Shown: positions 1 through 11,300 of the stretch, piece after piece
Layout: each line of letters starts with the position of its first letter
How positions within the stretch are numbered: the stretch's first letter is position 1
DNA from: Phalacrocorax aristotelis
Taxonomy: Eukaryota; Chordata; Aves; Suliformes; Phalacrocoracidae
Direction of reading: 5' to 3'
DNA: 64,000 bases
Assembly: GCF_949628215.1 (NCBI RefSeq)
Contig: NC_134283.1
Coordinates: 11,097,638-11,161,637 of the forward strand
Notes under the pieces: model-generated
Databases searched by the model: none
The model's input: only the letters and a program-made list of their open reading frames with translations
Told to the model about the DNA's origin: nothing
Made by a program: the position numbers and the translations under genes

Positions 1-541
1 TTCTTTTGGTTATATTAGTATGTTCAGTGACTTTTCCTGAATTGTGGACAACATTGAATTTTTTCAAAACTAAAGCTACTGTCAGTTGTGGAATCTGCAT
101 AGAATGCTTTTTAGTAGCGGTGTTCCTGTTAAGTTTTGCTGACTGTTATAGAATCATGGATTTTTTTTAAATTTTGAGTTAATTATACTTAAGACAGCAT
201 CGTAATTTAAGAACTAGAAAAACTAAGAAGTTGCTAAAGGAGTGATTATTTTTTTTTTTAAAGGAATAAGCAGGTGTCTGGTGGATTTGAATCTTATGTG
301 GCAGTTTAAAAAACTGTTAGTAATTCTAAGCTACCAGAAACTGAAGAACTAGAACCAAAATGTTCACTTGCAACCCCTAACAGGAATTGTCTCTTAATTG
401 AACATGGGTTATGTTCGTTTCTTTTTTAGTGTACTTAGTATAATTTAATGTAAATGTATAGTAACCATTGTTTATTTAAAGCATGTGTGTTGTACTGAAA
501 ACCTTACTGGAAATTTTGTTTCTTTTCTTGTTTTCTTACAG
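1..541 (+). other. PDCD2L: PDCD2L intron (3' part)
   Basis: AT-rich intronic sequence ending in a long T/C tract (about 518-539) that forms the acceptor of the first visible exon. I see no other exon or repeat here. Confidence 0.75.
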
Positions 542-655
542 TTTTGCAGGTGAAGGTGATAATGAAAAATATGAGAAGAGTGAAGTCAAAAGCAGGGACC
601 ACACATTCCATAAATTTATGAAAAGAATATCTGTGTGTCCTGAACAGATTCTAAG
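542..655 (+). CDS. PDCD2L: PDCD2L coding exon (third from last)
   Basis: The exon encodes EKYEKSEVKSRD through PEQILR and ends at a GT donor at 656 (AAG|gtatgt). Two good acceptors lie 8 nt apart: ttacag ending at 541 and ttgcag ending at 549. I chose the first because it directly follows the long pyrimidine tract. Since 8 is not a multiple of 3, only one can keep the frame, and the upstream exon needed to decide is outside the window. Confidence 0.85.
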
Positions 656-3145
656 GTATGTTGATCATCTGGTTGTAACGGGGAGATACAGAGCATAGAC
701 ATGGATTATTAGTACATCAAAATAAACCTTTTTGTTGGAAATAGGTGTATATTTTTGTTTCTTAATTAAAAAAAAATATTGCCAAGAGGGCTGTTACCAT
801 GCCTGTGTAGCCGGACTTAAGTCCCTGGTTGGGCTTTTTTATACAAAGCGTAAGTAGATAAGAAGCAGAGCAGGATCAGAGACCCCAGATCTGGCTATGG
901 GAGACTGTCTTCGACATAAGACCTTCAACATAAGATGAGAACAGATCCAGACTTGTGTTTGGAGACTCGCAGAAATCCAAGCGTAGAGGTTTTCAAGAGC
1001 CAGTTTTAAGGTGGAAGTATAATACAGAGTGGTATGCTGTTGTGATAGATTTCCAAGGCTATCTGCTCCTCTGAAATTTAGTAATCTTATTGTAATTGCT
1101 TATGTCTCAGTTATGAGATCTTACTGAAGTAAGAAATTACTCATTTTAAAGCCTGAGTTGTTTTGCAGCTTATTGTGATTACCCCTCGGGACTCTGACAA
1201 GAACTGAAGACTGCAATCTGTTGCTTTTCCTAGAACAAAACCAGATTCCACGTCAGAGCAGCTACTTTCCCCAAAAAGGAGTTCACTCTAAATGAAATTG
1301 TAACAGAGATTTCAAATCACAAATCATTCATAGTAGCAGATAAAACACATGGTTTTCACAGATCATACCAAGTGTTAGTTTTTAACTTCTTTGTTCCAGA
1401 AGAGTCCAACGCAGCCTGTCTGGTCAAGCTGTCTCAGTGTAGTGACAGGACCTTTGTTTATCAAGTTTCCAGAACCAGGTGGAACTAACTGGCACCTTGT
1501 TGACAAGGAGGTAAAGTTTGAGGGGCTGGTCACACAGATAAGAAACATTAGAAACTTTCATTAATTATGTATCAAAGATTATACATAAAATGCACTAACG
1601 CTGAGTGCCAGTCACATTTTCAGACAACTTTTTTCACTGGATCTGCCAGTTTGCAGTGTTACACTCTTTGAATTTTCCATTCTTCTAAAACATCACCTCC
1701 GCTGATCCCTGTGAGTGTCACTAGTTATAATCTTTACATAGCCCTCCCTTTCCCCTTCGAGGGTATTGTGAGTATGCCTGTTAGACCCCCATTTCTCCTG
1801 GGCTGCCAGATCTCTGCTGAGCTGTCGGCACAGCACAGAATCCCCTGCTTGGCATTCAGTGGAAACCATCTTCAGTCTTGGTTCCCTGTTAGCTGTGGAG
1901 CTGTGACAGCTCTTATGAATAAAACATCACTTCTGTGGCACAACTGCAGTGGTTTTGAGACCTGTTCTGTGTTGAATATCTTCAACTACCACCGGTTAGG
2001 ATTCAATTTTTCAGGAAAGTGTAGTTTGCTTAATTAAATGAGTCAGGTACAGCATATTTTGGAGGTGAGGTGTCAGTTCAAAGCATTTGTCTCCTTTAAA
2101 TCTTTCCTTAAGGCTTTCCAAGTGTTAATCTTTCAAGTATTTCCCTATCCCCATGTCTATTCTTTGTCTAATGACTCATCTGAAGCTTAGCCAGCAATTC
2201 TGGTTCATAACAATGTTTTTCACTTCAAGCAAGTTCTGAGGTTTCAGAAAATCCTGAACACTGTTGCTGATATTTAAGTTTTCATATGAAATTTAGATTT
2301 TTTTTAAAAATTACTTTTTTCCTTTCCTCTTCTAGATACTCTTGGGGTGGCCAGCCTTTATTCATAACATGTCCTCCAGCCAACATTAACAAAGGTATTC
2401 CAGCCTGCAGTAACTGTGGAAGCAACAGAATATTTGAATTTCAACTCATGCCAGCGTTGGTCAGCATGCTCCAGAGCGATTCAGGTGCTGACCTTTGACT
2501 TAGCTAAATGAATAATGGTCGCTGTCTTGGTGAAGTTTAGTGAACTGCAATTTGGATTGTTTCTTGCTAACCACACACACTGATGTGCTTAACTACAGGG
2601 ATTGTCTTATGCAGAGTCCAATCTTGTTTCCGTTATAGATTTCACTAAGCAAAACATGTAACTCTGGTTTATGGAGACTCTATGATTGCGACTTCATTTG
2701 CTCACTAGTGAACTTCAACATCAATATAGATGATTCCATTACCTTGGGAGTAATTTGTCTTCATTGCCTCTTAAATGAGACCTTGGAAAATAATAAATAT
2801 TGCCAGATAAGATTGCAGGCACATAGAAGGTCACTGAAAATTCTGTCTCACTTGCTTTAAAATCTTTCAAATTAGAAAATGCTATGTACATAGGAGACTG
2901 AGTATGAAAAATATTTTCTGAATAAGCGAAGACTGAAGTATAGCAATAAGCAACAGCCCCCGATTATGTCATTTTTCATACCTTTACTTTACATACCTTT
3001 TGCTTTGTTTTTAGATCTGTCAGTGGAATTTGGAACTGCTATAGTGTACACATGTGAGAGAAGCTGTTGGCCAACAAATCACCAAACCCCTCTTGAAGAA
3101 TTTATTTTTGTACAAGAAGACCCAGATCAGCAATTATTTAAATAA
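542..3145 (+). CDS. PDCD2L: PDCD2L, 3' part: last three coding exons (5' end outside window)
   Basis: This is the C-terminal part of programmed cell death 2-like, a PDCD2-family protein. The family is linked to chaperoning of a small-subunit ribosomal protein and to 40S export. Three exons join in frame: 542-655, 2336-2484 and 3015-3145, ending in TAA at 3143-3145. Together they encode about 131 residues covering the PDCD2_C domain. Recognisable pieces are the RYSWGG block across the first junction, the paired cysteines of CSNCGS, the FEFQLMPALVSML helix, and YTCERSCW before an acidic tail ending in DQQLFK. Junctions are GT-AG with phases that fit. The N-terminal half must lie upstream of position 1. 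UBA2 follows on the same strand about 1.4 kb after the stop, as in mammals, which supports PDCD2L over its paralogue PDCD2. The assignment is from remembered family sequence, not a search. Confidence 0.9.
656..2335 (+). other. PDCD2L: PDCD2L intron
   Basis: A 1.7 kb intron with GT donor at 656 and AG at 2334-2335. It holds the intronic AATAAA at 721. Apart from that I see no exon or recognisable mobile element; the open frame at 1711-2037 has no family resemblance. Confidence 0.8.
721..726 (+). promoter_or_regulatory. PDCD2L: Intronic AATAAA downstream of the 542-655 exon of PDCD2L
   Basis: If the donor at 656 is skipped, the frame continues for 13 codons to a TAG at 696-698. AATAAA then lies 23 nt after that stop and is followed by G/U-rich sequence (ttttgttgg, ggtgtatatttttg). 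This is the layout of an alternative terminal exon made by intronic polyadenylation. Use is unproven. Confidence 0.35.
2336..2484 (+). CDS. PDCD2L: PDCD2L coding exon (second from last)
   Basis: The acceptor is ttctag ending at 2335 after a pyrimidine tract; the donor is TCAG|gtgctg at 2485. The exon completes the Arg-Tyr junction and encodes SWGGQPLFITCP, the CSNCGS cysteine pair and FEFQLMPALVSML, all characteristic of the PDCD2_C domain. Confidence 0.92.
2485..3014 (+). other. PDCD2L: PDCD2L last intron
   Basis: A 530 bp AT-rich intron between the last two coding exons, with nothing further recognised in it. Confidence 0.85.
3015..3145 (+). CDS. PDCD2L: PDCD2L last coding exon
   Basis: The acceptor is ttttag ending at 3014. 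Read in the phase left by the previous exon it gives DLSVEFGTAIVYTCERSCW, then an acidic C-terminus ending in DQQLFK and TAA at 3143-3145. The CERSCW cysteine pair is the last conserved element of the family domain. Confidence 0.92.
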
Positions 3146-3146
3146 A
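3141..3146 (+). promoter_or_regulatory. PDCD2L: PDCD2L poly(A) signal AATAAA overlapping the stop codon
   Basis: A canonical AATAAA spans the last two bases of the final Lys codon, the whole TAA stop, and one more base. A U-rich stretch follows at about 3180-3192, where a downstream element would sit. If used, the 3' UTR would be only some 15-30 nt. No other AATAAA was noticed soon after it. Confidence 0.6.
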
Positions 3147-4160
3147 TTGTATTTCTCCATACAGATGGAAGGTCTGCTGGGGTTTTTTTTTTACTACAGG
3201 TAAAAGTGTGTAATTATGCAACAGAATTTTCCTCAGGTGTGGTGAAAAATTAGATTCATTTGGTGACCCTATACTCATTTCCAAGAAAAACTGTTAGAAG
3301 TATATATTAGCATGCCTTTAAAATGTGGCGAATGCAAACTTGCATACTTTGGTTACACATGGAAATTTAAATGTAGAGATTATTTCATTATTCTAATTGC
3401 ACTTAACATGTGGGGAAGAAAGTAAAAAAGAAAGGTTGGTTGTTGCAGTTAGTTATACTGCTAGCATTCATCAGCTGAGCAGGATCCAGGTTTTAGAAAC
3501 TATTAGCAGTGAGGAACTTGACATAAGCTTGATTTAAAAAAAAAACAGATCTTGTTTAACTTTGTTTTAACCACAGATTGGAAATTCAGTGGGCAGTGGC
3601 TGAAAGGCCCTTGCTGCCACTACAGTCTTCATACAATGAAGCTTCTCCGTGTGTTTTTTCCGATGAAGGATAAGTTACGTTTGCATGGCTAAATGAACTC
3701 TGATGGTCACATTGCTTTGGATGGGGAAAAGGTGGAGGCTTTTGTTAGTGCTCTCATTCTTGCAGGTGCAGAATGATGGGGCAGGTGCAGCACCACCTTG
3801 TTGCGAGCCTGGTACTCACAGGCTGATTGTGCTGGTGTAGAACAGTCTATGCTTTTCTGTGGAGTTCCCTGTTGGTTTTGGCTAAATTGCAGTAATTTGA
3901 TTGACTTAATAGTGGAGTAATTTAAGTAAGTGTCCTTAAAACTCTTTGTAGAGGTTTAATGCTGCAACATAAATTAATGCACTAGAAGTGGGGGTTTAAA
4001 AGAAAAAAAAAAAAAAGGATGAGGGGAGGCTAAAATGATGGAACATGTTTGCAAAACTAACTTTTTTTTTTAAGGAAGAATTGTAGTTTACCACGTCAGC
4101 TTCTAGAGGTTAGTCAGTTAACTTAGGCTAACATACACAAAAAGCTTCTGTTACGCTCCA
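3147..4160. other. PDCD2L-UBA2 intergenic region
   Basis: About 1 kb between the PDCD2L poly(A) signal and the UBA2 CpG island. It is AT-rich with A/T homopolymers (for example the A-run near 4003-4016). I see no open frame or repeat that can be named. Transcription termination of PDCD2L would have to occur here, just ahead of the UBA2 promoter. Confidence 0.7.
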
Positions 4161-5300
4161 AACACGGGCGGTGCCCCACGGGTGCTAGGCCGGCTCTCTG
4201 CTCTGCTGGGGCGGGTCGCACGGACGCGCAGTTTGTGCGCCGAGACCCGGCTGTAGCAGACAGGCGAGGGCCGCCTTTCCGTCGGGCCCGGGCATCCCCT
4301 GGCCGAGGCTCACCTGCGGGCGCGGGCGGCGGCGGCGGGAGCGGGGCTCGAACCGTCGGGCTTTCCCGAGTCCGCTCCGCCCCGCCGCGGTCTTCCTGGG
4401 CGGTGGGCGGGAGAGGGCCGAGGCCCTCCCCGCTGGCAGGGGGCGCTGCGCGCCAGGCGGGCGGCCGCCGCTCTGGTCGGGGCCGGGCTCGCTGTCCGGA
4501 GTGCGGCCCGGCTGAGGAGAGCCGCGCGGAGCCGCTCCCGCCGCCCGCCGTTGTTCCCCGCCTGCCGTCATGTCCGTGCCGGTGTCGGGCCCCTTGCGCA
4601 GTGAGCTGGCGGAGGCCGTGGCCCAGGCGCGGCTCTTGGTGGTGGGAGCCGGCGGCATCGGCTGCGAGCTCCTCAAGGACCTGGTGCTCACCGGCTTCAG
4701 CAACATCGACGTGGTGCGGGCCGGGGCCGCGGCCGGGAGCGAGGCCGGGGCGGATGGGGGGCCGTCGGGCGGCGCGGCGGGGGCCGGGGGCGGGCGGGGC
4801 GCGACCAGGGAGCGGGGCGGGGGCCGGGGCCCGGGGTGGCGGTGGCGGGCGCGGGGGCGCTGTGGCGGCGCGGCCCCTCCCGCCGGCCGCATTGTCTGCG
4901 TGTTTTCAAACTGCTCCGGGCCCGCCAAAGCCGCCGGGCGAGGCCGCCGCGCCGCCCCCGCCGCCGGGGGACGGGCCCCGCCACAAAGGGGCCGCGGCCT
5001 GCCGGCGCCATCCGCGGGCCCGCCCTGCCCGGGCTCCCCGCCGGGGCGAGCGCCGGGAAGACGCGGGAAAGGGCGGTCTTACCCCTCCTTGCCTCGCCCG
5101 AAGGTCGAGCCGCCTTCTTGGGGCAGCGGCGGGCCCCGCCGCCGATCGGCGGAGGAGCGGCTGCGCCTCCCCGGGACCCGTGAGTGAAACCCCCGGGCAG
5201 GCATCGGTGTGCCATCTTGGCCGCCCCGCCGCTGCTCGCTGAAGCCCGAGTTTTCGCCTGGTGCCGCCTTTGCCGGTGCTGTGGGTGATGGTCCGGGGAT
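4160..5300 (+). promoter_or_regulatory. UBA2: CpG island and promoter of UBA2
   Basis: Base composition changes abruptly near 4160 from AT-rich to very GC- and CpG-rich, and returns near 5300. GC boxes are visible upstream of the start codon: GGGGCGGG at 4208-4215, and GGGCGG at 4398-4403 followed by GGGCGGG at 4405-4411. There is no TATA box. This is typical of a housekeeping promoter with dispersed initiation, probably between about 4410 and 4560. Many overlapping open frames on both strands here are composition artefacts. Confidence 0.85.
4570..4713 (+). CDS. UBA2: UBA2 exon 1 (residues 1-48)
   Basis: Holds the start codon and the glycine-rich nucleotide-binding loop GAGGIG. The donor is GTG|gtgcgg at 4714; a donor 3 nt earlier would remove one residue, and the later one matches the family spacing before IDLDT. 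The first ten or so residues differ from the mammalian N-terminus, which is normal for this stretch. Confidence 0.93.
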
Positions 5301-8300
5301 GGATCGCAGCGAGACGCAAAATGCGTGGGAGGTGAACTGTATTTTTAGATACCGTGTTGTAAAACTGTCAGTCTTAGAAGTCCGGTCACGATAGCTCCCC
5401 GCGGGCTGTTGCTTTCACTTTTGCTTCCTGATGCTAATCTCTTGAGTATGCACAGGAAGGGTAGTACTGAGAGGATCGGAATGAAAACGGGACAGAGCAA
5501 AATACTATTAGCAAAACTCTGATTACCTAGTTTCCAGACCTTTATTAAACTCTTACTGTAGTTACTAAAAGTATACGGTTTTAAGAAATCAGGGGGGTAT
5601 AAATCCAGCTAGAGCACAGGTCTGTTTCCTTGAATACGTTTTTATCTGCATGTGCCGGACGAGGAGCCGCACCTGAGAGTTTTGTATGACCAGTTGGAAA
5701 AGTTTGGTTTTACCGTCAGGCTTGTTGAGCACAGCATGTCAGGAACCGCTTTTATCTAAAACTATATCAGCTTGTAGAAGAGTACAGCTACTGGTTTGCC
5801 TTGTTACTCGTACAACTTGGGCCTTTCTACTGAAACACTTTCTGGAATTTGTAGGATATGGTTAAGTGTAATTCCAAATTGTTCCTTTGATTTGAGTCTG
5901 CCACGGAGAGCCTCTCCAGTTTTAACATTGTACCAGTGAAGTAAACATACAGAGAAGAGTGGAAGCCTGCATTTTCTGTACTCTTTTTTTTTTCCCCCCT
6001 CCTTTGCTTTTTTCCCTGCCTTACTATGTCATTTGTGTACACCTGCGGTCCGTTATATAATAGAGTTTAATATCTGATGTTTTTCCTGTTAGTCATTAGG
6101 CATAAATCTTGTAGGGGTGTGCTTATTGTTTCACTTCTTATAGTTTGGCTTTTTCGTATTGTCGTTCAAGGCCGCTTGGTTGTTCTCCATTAACTTAAGT
6201 ACATGTTGGATCAGGGCCATCTTCATTTAAAAATATCATTGGCAGTGTTTTATGCAAGGCAGTAATGTTTCGGTAACATATGGAGTGGGTGGGCAAAAGA
6301 TGAGCAAAAAGATAATTGTTACGTAAAGAAGAAATTTGCTGTTACGAGACTAAATTGCTTTTGTTAATGAATGTTTGTGATAATGTTGAGGGTTTCCCTT
6401 GGTTATTAAATACTAACAAGCTTGAACACCTGAAAATGCTTTTTATTTTTATAAGTAAGTTTTAAAATATTTTAAAACAAAATATTAATACTAAAAGAAA
6501 AATCTAGTAGTTCTGAATACCAGACAGCTCAGAAATATGTTATTTCATCAAGTATACTTTGTTGAAAGGCAGGGTACTTGTCCTTGTGAATGAAGAATGA
6601 AATCAGATTACTAAAAATCCAAGCCTGAATTAAGAATGTGAATATATATTCTTAAGGAATTTTGAGGCCCCTCCTTCTAATTACAAAAATGGGAACAGTG
6701 TAAAAGTTATTTTAATAAGGGAGCTCTTAGATTCTGATTGTTCTTAGCTAGATTGAAGCTTCTGTTGAGGTCTAGTGATCTCATGTTTTCTTCTTGGAGA
6801 AAAACTTCCTTTGCTTCTTTTGGTCATAGTAATGCTTTCAGTTTTAGCTTATGTCACTTGTTACCATGTCCAGTTAAAATACGAAAAGCTTTATGGGTAG
6901 TGGAAGTTTTAATAGAATTATGCGCTTAATCATTTTCACTTGGGGTTCTCGGGCTTTTTGGCTTTGGGCTAAGCAAGCTTTTGAGTCTGTCTTATGAGAA
7001 GGGAAAGGAGGTAGAAATGTGTTTTCATGCAAATACTGTTTTCATGAAAAGACAGAAGACCATGGGTAGTTACAAGGGTACTATGGGTAATAAAGATTAA
7101 CAGTTTCTGCTTTATAATACATTTATAAAACATTGTATATTTTCTGTTTGCTCTATATCCACAGGTGCTTTTATTTAGTGTTTAGATAAAACTCTTCAGC
7201 TATTATAGTTTTTAGTATATTAAAACTTAATCCTTGAATTAAAAACATTCCCTTCAGAAAACAGGAGGTTTAAGTTTGGAGCTTGGATCTCGCATGCAAA
7301 AGATCTTCAGTGAGAAGTATGTGGCATACTATTTTTGTTACTGAAGTTTGGTTAATAAAATTAAAAGCATATGGGAGCACCCTCAGTAGGTCATGTTTAA
7401 ATTTCACACTGTGTAGTCAGTCTGACGGTACTCTCCATATAGCTGAAAGCGTTACTATATTCAGTATGTCAGCATTATCTGTGGGAGCTTGGGAGAAATA
7501 CCTCTGAGGCTCAGAAACATTGCCTCCCTCCCCTCCTAGTTAAAAATGTTAGGGACAGGAGAGGACTTCTAAAAAGATTGGTTGATCAGAGAAACTCTTT
7601 AATTAAAGGAAAAGTAGTTGCTACAAAGGTGGGAATAAATCTTCTCAAAGTTCTAATTAGATCTATTTAATTCTTGGGTGGGGGGTAAAGACATTTGAAA
7701 TTATGATGTTCATGTGCATATATTAATACACAGAAATATGGCCGTTGGGAATGACAGTCATGGCATCCTTTGGGGTTGTACATCACAGGTGTTTTGTGGT
7801 ATATATTTTTAAACATCTCCATTGCGTGATTGGACACTTTTTCCCATAAGTAGACTTCATAATTTTTAATATGCGCCTAAGCAGTTCGTCCTGGTGACAA
7901 ACAGTAAAAGCTTTTGCCCTGCAGCATATGAATGAAATTACAATATAGCCCTCAGTTTACTGATTCAGTTGCTCAAATATAAAGTAGAAGTACTAATTAG
8001 TTTGCCGAGTACCCTTTCTTGGGCCTTGGGGGAGCATGGTACAGAGCCAGCGTTCAGGGTGGTTAGTCCCATGTAGAGTCTGACTGGACCTGTCTAGGCT
8101 GGTTTCTGCAGTATCTCCTCTGAGTTTGTACACTGCTCCTGATGAATTCTCGCTAAAATCTTTATCCTGTGGTAAATAGCACAATTGGTTATTGACTTTC
8201 CGCTAACTACTGTGCATACGTATCTCAAAATTCATGTGCGTTTTCAGTAGGGACTCTTTCTTCAGAAAGTTTGTTGTCATGTGGCCCTTAATTTTTGACA

Positions 8301-11300
8301 CATAGTTCCATTGCTAGTAATTATTTTAAATGTGTGGATTCCTGAAGATGATTAGGGGCTTCCTGGTGCCTCTACAGTTTCTGTAGTGTAGATGTAACAC
8401 CCACATGCAGGTCTGAAAAGGGATCTGTAAAGTTTATGCATTTTGGTGAATTGCATTTGCTTCGAACTCTGTTAAGGAATTTGTTCCTTTTATTTCTGTA
8501 AAAGTGAAATGGCTCTCTCTTATGCGTTTGTAGATTGATTTGGATACTATTGATGTCAGCAATCTCAACAGGCAGTTTTTGTTTCAAAAGAAACATGTTG
8601 GAAGATCAAAATCACAGGTGAGGAAAAAGCCAAAGCTTGAGTCTTACTTACTCAATATTATTTTATGGACAGTGTTAGAAGCATGTCACAATTTTGTTTC
8701 TACTGGGAAGAGGTAAGCGTTGGTTGGTTCATCATGGCTATCCACAACATGTTGTTATAAAAAATATTTAAATCTTTTAAGGTAGTCAACTTACTCAATA
8801 CTCAGCTCTATCGAGTCTTATCTTTAGAAGGAAGGAAGAAATAATAAGTGGTTTTTTTGTTTTTGTTTTTTTTTTATTTCTAGGTTGCCAAGGAAAGCGT
8901 GTTACAGTTTTATCCAGAAGCTAATATTATAGCTTACCATGATAGCATCATGAAGTATGTTTGTTTTTAAGCTCTAATTACATTTTGATTTGCAAGTACT
9001 GTATTATTTAAATGCTACAATGGTGTGCTTTAAGGTATTTTACAAAGCTACCGCAGTAGGAAGAAATAGCTGTAAATATGAGACTACCACACACCTGAGT
9101 GGGAGTGTGGAATTTGCATGGGTTTTCTTAAGCTCTGCTAGTAAGCTGTAGTCATTTGCTTGTGTCTATTTTTCATTTTATTAGCAACATTTGCTATATA
9201 AGTTTCTACACTGTAAGGATGCCCTGATGTCTTGAGCAATAATTAGGTTAAGATAAATGTGGCTGTTGAGTCTGTGATTAAAAAAAATGAAGTCCTTTGT
9301 GTGTGTGTAGGTAACTGATAATCATTTATATATGCCCAAAACTATTAAAATTTAGTCTTTGTGATCCATAACCAATGAGTACAAGATTATGTAGATTTTT
9401 ATTAGCTGTTTCCCATGTTTTAATTTATACTTGTCCAGTGTCCTAAAAACTGATATTCTGTAATGTTAAGGTTTGGACTCTGATGTTGCTACTAGCCACT
9501 GAAACACTGACTCATTGCATCCTTCTCCTGAAGCTGTAAAACTGTTAATCCTGTTTCCTCTTTACTGTCTCTTCTTTGCCACCTTCTTCTTTAAATCAGA
9601 AAAACACAATGTAAAGCTACTAAAGTGTCAAGATTTTAAAATCCCATGTCTTGGCTCCTAAGGGTATGGAGACACGATAAAAATCAATTGAACTATCACA
9701 GTATAATGAATTATCAACAGTCTGATGAGCTGTGGTAATTACAGTGTGCACGTTTAGCCTCAGCTGGTGGTTTTAAGGTCAGTTACCCACAGCTCAGCCA
9801 ATTTACTCATTAGGTCAGAGCAGTATAATCACTTTTTTGTTGTCTGCTTGTTTCATTGGTCGAATTAGTACTAATTGCAAGAGCTTCCTTCCAGCAGCAT
9901 AAAATTCATGCTTTCACTCAGCTTTAAAATGGGCAGAAGACAAATGGGGCAGTTAAAGGGTAGCAGTAAACTTACATGTAATTTATCACATAAACAACAG
10001 TCCACCCTTTGCATGTGTATCGTTTCTGTTGTGGCATAATAACCAACAACTTTGATATGCCATTTTGAGTATTGTTTTTCTTTTCTGTAGCCCTGACTAT
10101 AACGTAGAGTTCTTCCGCCAGTTTACGTTGGTTATGAATGCTCTGGATAACAGAGGTGAAGTTTTCACTATGATTTTGTATTGGAGATGAAAATACTGTT
10201 GCTTGTTCATAGAAACAGAACTTTAGTGTGTTCTACTTTTAGTATTTCTGCAGTGTCAGTTAAATAACAAGTACCTTCTTAACCCATCTGTAGTTTGACT
10301 AATGCTTGTGTGCTTTACTAGAAGCTTGAAAGGGTAGCTAGTGCTGTTACAGGTGTTTTGAAAGTAACCATTAACTGCTATGTTGCTGCTTTATGGGAAC
10401 TGATGAATATTGTGTGTATGTAACTTTATTCAGTTGTTTGCTATATTTAATAGTGTCAACATATTTTGTGTTAATTGGAAAACTCACTTTGTAAAAAAGG
10501 TGTGCTCTACAGTGAAATAAGGCAGATTAAGGATAAATGTTTGCATAGGAGGCTAGTTTGAATTTGGAGAAGTAAAATTTTTTTTCCCCCCAATTATTCA
10601 ACTTTTTCTTTAAAAACTCTTGATTTGCAGCTGCCCGTAACCATGTGAACAGGATGTGCCTGGCTGCTGATGTTCCTCTTATAGAGAGTGGAACTGCAGG
10701 CTACCTTGGACAAGTAACAGTTATTAAAAAGGTTAGGTTGTGTATTACTCTTGTCGCTTTAAGTTTAAATAATTGGCTATTTTAGACAACAGGGACTTGG
10801 GTGTTCTGAGATACAGTTACAGCTCATCTGGTAATAGGATATACTATCAGCAGCCGTCACAGTGTGGCAAGTAAATATTTCCCTTTTCACCAGGGAGTGA
10901 CAGAATGTTACGAATGTCATCCTAAACCAACTCAGAAGACTTTCCCAGGCTGCACAATCCGAAATACGCCATCGGAACCTATCCATTGCATTGTGTGGGC
11001 TAAGTATTTGTTCAAGTAAGTGATTTATTTTTTTTTTTTTAAAGAAAATAGGTACTGTGGTTCACTCTTCTAGTTTCTAAACCTACAGACAGAGAAATAA
11101 AGTGGAAACCCTTTTTTGGTGTGGGTTGTTTTTTTTTTTAATTGAGTGTGGATTATAGCAAAAACTTCCAGTTCTTTGACCTGGGTTTTGGGGAGGTTTT
11201 TTTTGGACCATTTTTTTTTCTTTTAATACATAGATGGAAGGTTGGTTAATACATAGGCCTTGCTCTGATATCACAGAAAATCTGGCAAAGTAGTTCGGAA

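Noticed and set aside
483-541. Extension of the first PDCD2L exon upstream to an ATG at 483
   Set aside because: The added residues are encoded by the pyrimidine tract of the splice acceptor (hydrophobic Leu/Phe run), so it is intron, not a signal peptide.
4185-5319. Several long open frames on both strands around UBA2 exon 1
   Set aside because: They occur because stop codons are rare in a CpG island. Only the frame starting at 4570 up to 4713 matches a protein and ends at a splice donor.
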